A stretch of 64,000 bases of DNA from MGIIa-L3 sp038150305 (GTDB taxonomy: Archaea > Thermoplasmatota > Poseidoniia > Poseidoniales > Poseidoniaceae): positions 1-64,000 of the forward strand of contig JAYOTG010000001.1 in NCBI GenBank assembly GCA_038150305.1, given 5' to 3'. The translations under genes and the position numbers were made by a program. Positions 46,408 to 54,600 of this stretch are shown piece after piece; the first letter of the stretch is position 1, and each line of letters opens with the position of its first letter. The notes beneath the pieces were generated by a model. That model searched no databases, was not told the DNA's origin, and saw only the letters and a program-made list of their open reading frames with translations.

Positions 46408-47832
46408 ATGATGCTGGCGAAGATGCATACCGCATTGCTGCTCATGGCGCTCATGATGCTTGCTCCAATGTCGGGCTGCATCGGCGGCACCCCTGAAGAA
46501 GAGGTCATCGACGCCGACGCGACCTTGACCATCGACGGGCTCCCCGCCACCGAAGCCACCGTCCGGCTTGGCGAGTGGCATGACCTGCTGCTCATCGGCG
46601 AGGGCCTCCGCCTTTCTGCCCCCGCCCACGACGTCTTTCTGTTCGTGAACGGATCGATGGATTTGGACAGCTCCGTGCCAGTGGAGGGCGACCGCTTGTC
46701 CTTCCACTTGCTGACAACGCCGTACACCGAGGCGGTGGAACTGACGATCTACGACCAAAACGGCCGCAAGACGATGTTCACCCTGCCCGTTGAGAACGGG
46801 ACCCCCATCGTCAACGGCCAGGAATGGTTCGAGAAAATGGACTACATCACCTGCGACCCTGTTGTCGACGGACGACCCTCCGCCGAGTGTGGAGGCTACA
46901 ACGACCGATGGATGGGTGCCGGCAACCCGGCCTACGAGCGTGGCGCGGCCTACTTCCAAGGCCACTTTGAGAGCCTAGGTTACCGCTCCTACATGCTCCG
47001 CGTCACCGACCACCTCAATCCCACGCAACCAGAGTCGCTGAACGTCATCGCGTGGAAGGACGGCCGCGACGATTCCTGCGTTCAGGGCATGGGCGGCCAC
47101 ATGGACATCGCTCCACCCGGTGGCCCACCCGGCGGCGGAACGCACGAAGGCGCGTACGACAACACCGCGGGCACGGTCACGATGATGCTCTACGCCAAGG
47201 TGCTGGCCGATTTGGAGGTGGAATGCGACACCTTCCTTGCACTCTGGTCCTCCGAAGAAGAGGGGTTGCGCGGTTCCAACGCGTTCGCCAACAACGATTG
47301 CGGCTACTGCCTCCCCCAAGACAAGGAACTCCGATTTTACATCAACATGGACATGATGGGCATCTCATGGCCGGCCATCAAGCCAACCGGTGAACCGTAC
47401 CCTTACCACGCCTGGTCTGGCCCCGACATCGACCCCGATGAGCAAGACGTCGCCATCACCAGCATCCTCGACCACGTGCATCGGAACGTGCTGAAGGCCC
47501 CGATGGACCTCCGCATTGACGGGACCTACGGTGCCGGCTGTGACCAGCATTGGGATGATCACGCTGACCTTGTCATGGACGTCCACGAGGACACCTTCGG
47601 TCGATCCGACCACGTCACCTTCCGCGACCGAGGCGCACAGACCATCTTCCACCTTGGTGCATACGACGACGATTACGATGCATACCATTCGCCCTCAGAT
47701 ACGCTCGAGAACATGATGGACGTGGTGGGCGGCCAAGACAAGCTGGAGGAGAGCATCGAGTTCGTGATGTGGGCCGCTTTGCTGGAATTCCTGTTCGCCG
47801 ACCAAACACCGGAAATCCGCAACGTCGGATGA
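46408..47832 (+). CDS. M28 family zinc aminopeptidase, lipoprotein
   Basis: The 474-residue product opens with a lipoprotein signal peptide ending in the lipobox MSGC (Cys24). The M28 co-catalytic zinc ligands are all visible: His231 and the activating Asp233 in GGHMD, Asp251 in GAYDNTAG, the Glu pair in SSEEEGLRGS, Asp315 in NMDMMG and His427 in AYHSPSDT. It should release amino acids from peptides outside the cell and so complements the neighbouring giant subtilase. Its stop abuts the PPTase stop in TGATCA. Confidence 0.93.
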   Translation: MMLAKMHTALLLMALMMLAPMSGCIGGTPEEEVIDADATLTIDGLPATEATVRLGEWHDLLLIGEGLRLSAPAHDVFLFVNGSMDLDSSVPVEGDRLSFHLLTTPYTEAVELTIYDQNGRKTMFTLPVENGTPIVNGQEWFEKMDYITCDPVVDGRPSAECGGYNDRWMGAGNPAYERGAAYFQGHFESLGYRSYMLRVTDHLNPTQPESLNVIAWKDGRDDSCVQGMGGHMDIAPPGGPPGGGTHEGAYDNTAGTVTMMLYAKVLADLEVECDTFLALWSSEEEGLRGSNAFANNDCGYCLPQDKELRFYINMDMMGISWPAIKPTGEPYPYHAWSGPDIDPDEQDVAITSILDHVHRNVLKAPMDLRIDGTYGAGCDQHWDDHADLVMDVHEDTFGRSDHVTFRDRGAQTIFHLGAYDDDYDAYHSPSDTLENMMDVVGGQDKLEESIEFVMWAALLEFLFADQTPEIRNVG

Positions 47833-48615
47833 TCAGGACATCTTTCGGGTGGTTTTGCACCCCACGCCCCAGTCTGGGTTGACCTGCATGGCCGCTCGCG
47901 TCGCATCGAGCACGATGTCCTCTGGTGTTGGAGAAGGAGCGCGGCCTGGGGCTAGGGCAACGCACATCAGCATCCCGTCCACTTCCAGCCAACTCAGGTG
48001 CACGACAGCGCCGTTGTGGACGTAACGGTCACCCTCGGCCACGATGTGCCGTGGGTTCAGATGCATGCCCAAACCAAGCGCCTTTTGCACGGCTTCTTTC
48101 GTCACCCACGCACGAAGGGCTGATGCTGGCTTGCCCTGGAAAGAGGCACGCTCCTCTGCAGAGGCAAACATGTCCCATGCACCCTCGGCGATGGCTCGAT
48201 CAAGCGGTTCCGCATCAACGCCAATGCTCCATTCGGCATCGACCAGCCCAACGACGGCTCGCCCATCGCTGTGGCCAAGGGACACACCGGGCAAGGGTGT
48301 CCGCCGCCAGAGGCCAGGCCGCCAGCGAAGGTAGGGCGCACGGTGCTCATCACGAACCACGTCCAACTCGTCCGTGCGGCCGAGCAAGGCGTGCTGCCTC
48401 CACCAAGCTTCGACGGCGTCGGCCAGCAAGAGGCGCCCCCCGAGATGCTCCCTCCGACGCTTGTCGGTCTTGAACGTCCGCCATTCGGTGGAGTCCACCA
48501 AGGGCGGCAACGGCTCATCGACGCCCGGAAGGCGCTCAGGGAGCGAGGAGAGATGCACCATGTGCGCTGGGGCATCGAAGCCGGACCACTCCGGCACGAC
48601 CCTTCGCATCTGCAT
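47833..48615 (-). CDS. 4'-phosphopantetheinyl transferase (Sfp type)
   Basis: The 260-residue product has the Sfp/AcpT pattern: a pseudo-repeat with GVSLGHSDG, the magnesium-binding Asp and Glu in SIGVDAEPL, and WVTKEAVQKALGLG (WxxKEAxxKxxG). It moves phosphopantetheine from CoA to carrier proteins. Its ATG overlaps the stop of the megasynthase gene by one base (TGATG), so the synthase carrier domains are the obvious substrates. GTG 48618 and ATG 48609 are alternative starts. Confidence 0.92.
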   Translation of the reverse strand: MQMRRVVPEWSGFDAPAHMVHLSSLPERLPGVDEPLPPLVDSTEWRTFKTDKRRREHLGGRLLLADAVEAWWRQHALLGRTDELDVVRDEHRAPYLRWRPGLWRRTPLPGVSLGHSDGRAVVGLVDAEWSIGVDAEPLDRAIAEGAWDMFASAEERASFQGKPASALRAWVTKEAVQKALGLGMHLNPRHIVAEGDRYVHNGAVVHLSWLEVDGMLMCVALAPGRAPSPTPEDIVLDATRAAMQVNPDWGVGCKTTRKMS

Positions 48616-51600
48616 CACCGGTCGATGGACACCGCAAGGTCCTCTGGGACCGGAGCCATGCCCTTCAAGCGCAACCCTCGGAGGGCCAACACTGGGTCGT
48701 CCTCTTCACCAAAGATGACGACGTCGTGCACGGTGATGCCACCGTCTTCCTTTCCAGTGCACAGCGAGCGCATGCGGAGGGATTCACCCTCATCGGGCAC
48801 GCGAAGCACCGTGGACCATTCAATCCCGACCGGCAGACTGCTGAGGCCTTCAGACTCCATTGCGACCAAGCCGGCGTTCTGGAAGCCGGCTTCGATGAGC
48901 ATCGGCAAGGCTTCCAGCAACACAGCCTCGCCTTCAGCCTCAATGGCGAACTGATCCTTCGCCGGCAATTGATGCCGCATCAGCGCCAATCCGTCCACCC
49001 CAAGGTGCTCGCCTTGCTGCACACCACGAAGCACGCCGCCGTGGCTCTGGAAGCGTGGGCCGTGGAAGTATCGCAAGTAGATGAAGGACGGGTGATGCAG
49101 GAGATCGCCAGGCGCTGGGGCCAGACCCGTATCGGGCATGTCCGCAAGTTCACCGGCGAAAAAGTCGCTCAGGTCCTCGGCTTGTTCAACAAGGCGCACA
49201 ACGGCCGTGTGGTGTTCGCGTTCACCAAACACCTCGCCGCTGGACGACACAAGGTCGGACACGAGCCGGCACTGAACGTCATGGGCGCCATCGCTTGCAT
49301 CGCTCAACGAGGCTTCAACACGCACCGTCATGCTCTCGCGCATGATCTTCACGGGCAAGCCAAAGGTCACGTCCCTGAATCCGGCCAAGGCCGTCCCGGG
49401 CTTGAGGAGGAGCGCGTTTTGCGCAAACATCTCGAGCGCCATCACCCCGGGGTGGTACGGCACGCCGTCGATGGCGTGATCCACAAGGAAGGGATGCACT
49501 TCGGTCGAGAGCGTGGTCTGCGTGACGATACGGGTGTCCTCATCGAAGGCGACGACCTTGTCGATGAAGGGGAAACGCTGCGGATCGGCGATCAGTCCCG
49601 CCATGCCCGGAGGCAGCTTGAGCGGCGCTTCGCGGAAGGCGCTGAAGGTGTCCATCGCACCGAGGCTGCCGCAACCGAGCACGCGTCGCTTTCCACCGGC
49701 GAGGGCCTCGTCCACAAACAGTTCCACGCCGACGTCGACCGGCAGCGTCTCGATGCCTGCAGCCTCGAACACCGCTTCGATTGAGCCCCGGGTCGCCATG
49801 CCAACATCGCGCCAGCCGGTCCACCCGATGGCCACGGCGCGGCATGCACCGCTTGCCGTCAGGCGAGCCATTTCGGCATCCAGCACTGAATTGGCCGCGG
49901 CGTAATCCGTTTGACCACCGTTTCCAAAGCGCCCTGCGACGGAGGTGAAGCAGGCTGCAAAGGCTGGGTGACGCGGACCGGAAGCCTCCACGGCGCCCAT
50001 CAGGGCGGACCATCCGTCGACCTTGACGCGCACCACGCGATCGAAGGCTTCGTGGGTCTTGTCGGCCACGAGTTTGCTCTCCTCGAGCCCGGCACCGTGG
50101 ACGACGCCGGTGATGGCGTGGCCAAGGTTGGCGCCGAGTTTGGTCAGCGCTTTCGCGTCCATGACGTCCAGGGCATGGTATTGCGCGAGGTTGCCCGTGG
50201 CCTGAATGCTGGCGAGGGTCTGTTGTACGTCACGTGAACGCATCATCCGGTCCCAAGCACGGTTCCACTCCACCATGGTGACCTTGCCAGAAGAGGACGC
50301 CTCGATCATGCGCTCGCGGAGCGCCATCTTCTCAGATTCGAGGGTCGCATCATCATGGTCGAGCCAAGCCTCGGTGACCTCCATCAGCGGGGTTCGACCC
50401 AGAAGATGGAAGGAAGCACCGGCATCCTTCGATGCAGCGGCCACGCCGATGACGGCGGCCGCCGTGACGCCAGATCCACCGCCGGAGACCAGCCACACGT
50501 CGGTTTCTTGCAGCGGTGTTCGCTCCTCAACCAAATCCTCGGCGAAGCAGACCAGCGTCCAGCGTTCGCCAGCACGGTCGAGTCCAATTTCGACTTCGCC
50601 CCCGATGTTGAGCAGGTCGTCCACGAGGCGCGCTGCTGTGGCCTCGGCATCCATCAGCATGTCTGGATGCACGTCATAGGCGCGGCAGCGCAAGGCAGGA
50701 CGCTCATGAGCGTAGGATTTGGTCACGCCAGCAGCCGCGGCTTGAAGCGCGTTGAAGCGGTCTCCGCGGTTGCCGTGGCGCCCGTCCATGGCGCTCACCG
50801 AAGCCACGATGCCCGACTCCAGGGCTCCGAGTTGCGAATCGAGGGATTTCAAGAGGCCGAACCACGCTTGACCGGACAACACCACCTGCTGGCTTGGTCC
50901 GGATTCTTCAGACCACGCCATGCTGGCCAACCGCAACGGAGCCAGGTGAATCATACCTGCCAGTGGGCCTTCTCCGATGGCGTCCACAAGGGCGTCCATT
51001 TGCTCGGAGGAGGCTGGATCGACCCGGTGAACGATGCGTTCACCCTCCTCTTGGATGCGGTGTGATTTCGCTCCGGGCTCGAGCCCAATGTGCACGACAT
51101 CGAAGCCCTTCTCGGACAAGACATGGGCGACCGCGGCGGACACGCCCCAATCGTCCTCCGTGACGAGGATACGGCCGGTGAGGTTCAGTGGAGCCTCTTG
51201 ACCTGCACAGGGTTCAACCTCGACCTGCCAGCGCCGGTTGCCAACCGCATTCATCGAGGAAGGTGCATCGACGGCTGAAGGCTTCTCGGCCGGTGCCGTC
51301 GAGGTTGGGGCCGTTGCACTTGCTTCGCCCCCACCGGAGGAATACTTGGCGACGTAGGCCACGAAATGATTCAGCGTTGGGTGGTCGGACAGCAGGAAAT
51401 CTTCGTCCACTGGGAGGTCGAAGATGGCGCGAACGTCGGCCATGATCTCGGCCTGCTTGACCGTGTCAATGCCCAATTCGCCCTCGAGGTCCTGGTCGAG
51501 TTCGATGAAGTCCTCTGGGTACCCGGTGTGCTTGACCACGACCTCGACCAAACGTGCTGCAATGCTCCCGTCGTCGCCGGATGGGGGTGCAGGAGTTGGG

Positions 51601-54600
51601 GCAGGGGCAGCCGCAGGAGCGGTTTCTGGCGCAGGTGCAGCAGCCGGCGCAGGGGCAGGTGCCGGCGCTGGAGGTGCTGACCCGCTGCCTCCGCCCGTCA
51701 TCCGCTGGATGTAACCCACCATGTGGTTGAGCGTCGGGTGGTCTGAGAGCAGGAAGTCCTCGTCCACGGGGAGCGAGAAGCGCGCTCGGATGTCGGCCAT
51801 AATCTCGGCCTGCTTGACTGTGTCAATGCCAAGTTCACCCTCGAGGTCCTGGTCCATTTCGATGAAGTCGGCCGGGTAGCCGGTGTGCTCCACCACGACC
51901 GCCACCACGGTGTCCACGAGGTCACCTGCATCGGCCGTGGGAACGGCAGCGGCTGGTGCTGGGGAAGGTGCCGAAGTCGCCGCAGGTGCAGCCTCGACCG
52001 TTGCCGCAGGAGCGGGCTCTGGAGCCGGAGCAGGACGGTCCACAGCCGCTTCGGCTGCTGGAGCCGGAGCGCCGCCTTGCATGCGCGTCAGGTACGCCAG
52101 CATGTGGTTGAGCGTCGGATGGTCGGAGAGCACGAAGTCCTCGTCAACGGGCAGCGAGAACCGGTCCCGAAGCGCCGCCATGATTTCGGCTTGCTTGACC
52201 GTGTCAATGCCAAGTTCACCCTCGAGGTCCTGGTCCATTTCGATGAACTCTGCAGGGTAGCCTGTGTGTTCGACGACCACTTCAATCATGGCAGCAGCGA
52301 CCTCTTCGTCGCTTGCGTTCATGGTAACCTGGGCTGTCGGGGCGGCGGTGGCTGCAGGCTCGGGGGCGGCTTGCGGTACAGGCTCAGGAGCAGGTGGGGC
52401 TTCCGGTTCCTCGACCACGCCTTCGAAGGGAGCGCTTGGACCCCATGCCTCGCCTTGCACCCCGCCGTGGAGGTTGCTTTCCCCGTCGACATACGCGACC
52501 AAGGTGTTGTTCTTGATGCGCAGCACGACGTCGTTCGTGCCTGCAAGACGCCGGTTCCATGCCAGCACGGCCCGACCGTTCACGCGCTCACCCTCGACCG
52601 GCCAGCGTCGCACCAGCGAGAGGGCAATTTGTGAACCAAATCCAGCACCGAAGCGGATGCCGTACTCGATGCCGTCAACGTCTCCTCCCTTGCTGAGGTT
52701 GAGGTTGCCCAGCTCTGGATCCACTTCTTTGTGGTTGGCAATGGGTGGGAAGCGGCGGTGATGGAGGCCGTGAATCATGCTCGCATCTTCAATGCCGACG
52801 CCCATCGGATGCCCCGTGAAGCCCTTGGTGTTGGCGATCAGGATCTTGTCCGTGCTTTCGCCAAAGGTCGTTCTGAGCGCTTTGACCTCCGACTGAGCCG
52901 AACCACCGCGTGCTGGCGTGTAGGTTTCATGCGAGAAGAAGACCGTGTTCGGTGCCATCGTATGCCGGTCAAGACCCCACGTGCGCTCCATCTGACCGAC
53001 GAACCCATCGACGGTTTGCGCCACGTGTTCAACGTCGAGACGGGTCCCGTGGAAGGCGGAATTCGCCATCCGGGTCCCGAGCAGTTCAGCATAGGGCTGA
53101 ACGCCACGCTCCGCCGCTTCGGCGTTTCGCTCCACCACGAAGGCAGCGGCTCCCATGCCGAGGATCAGGCCATTGCGTCGCCGGTCGAACGGCAGGGCTG
53201 CTTCCTCGATGACGTTGCTTGAGGATGCAGCGCCAGAGGCGGCAAATCCAGCGCCGATCCACGACCAGAGTTCTGGACTCGTCACGTTGTCTGACGAGAT
53301 GATGACCACGCGGTCCGCGCGGTCGTTGGCCAACCAATCCTCTGCGATGCTGAATGCCGCCGTTGCGGAGGCACAGGCGACGTTGATGGTGGAGTTGGGC
53401 CCTCGGATACCGGTATGCTGGGCGAACTGGGCATGGCCCATGTTGAGCACTTGGAAGAGGAAACGACGGTCGAAGCGACCGTCGGCATCTGCACCGTTGT
53501 TTCGTGCATGTTCGAACGAGGCTGTAGTGCCTGGGAAACATGAGGCAAACACCACACCGGTCCGCTCACGCTGGTGTTGTGGAACTTGCCAACCACGGAT
53601 GAGCCGAAGACCACCTTTGCCCACCTGCTCCTCGGGCGTGAGCGGGATGGCGGCGTCCCGCAAGGCGAGCAAGCCGGACGCCACGGCCAGTTGCGTGGTG
53701 ATGTCCCATGCCAGCACGGCCTTCGGATCCACGCCGAATTCCTCAGCGAGATCGAAGGCGTGAGCCACACCGGCCAATTGAGGGATGTCGCCGAAGGTTT
53801 CTGCGGGAGACATGTCCACTGAACCGTCACGGCCCTTGACGAGCCGCACGATGTTCCGATCGAGCAGCGCCTGCTTGTAGGCGTCCGACACTTCTTCGAT
53901 GCAGGTCTCGCCTCGCACCAAGCGCTCAAACACGTCCTCATCGAAGACGCGCTCTCCGCCGGGGAGGCCGAGGGACACACCGGTGATCACGTAGGGGTTG
54001 GCCCTCCGGTCGGCCATCGCATCGTGCACGACGGTTGCACCCGTGACCGCCTCCACTGGGCGACGGGTTGCGGGCGCAGCGGGGCTCCAGCTCGACGGCG
54101 GAGCGCGGACCGCTCGGACCAATTCGGCCGGCGTCCGTGCGGACGAGATGTCCACTTCGCCGTCCAGCGGGGCCTCTGCCCGAAGGCGTTGCACGACGGA
54201 AGCCACCTTGGCATCGTCCAGACCGAGTCCGGTCCGCAGGTCCACGGCTCCGCGGCAGAAGCGGGCAGGGTAGCCGCACACCGCAGCAAGACGATCGCCG
54301 ACGTAGGCGGCGATGGCCTCAGCAGGGTCGGAAGGCGTCGGGGCGGGAGCAGACACGCCCTGTGCGGCGACGGGGGCGCCGCCGATGGAGGGCAACGGGC
54401 GAGCGCGGGTGCGCAGGTCCTCGTGTTCTTGTGAGGAACGAACGGGTTGCAAGGGCGAGGAGGACCACGCTTCCAACGGTCCGGCGCGGAAGGCTTCGGT
54501 GAGTGCCGGACTTGCGCCGTCAGGCATCGTGGCGACACGCCCGGCCAGAGCGAGCATGCCCAATGCGGAGAGGAAGCTGGCGATGCCACCTTGCTTCGGA

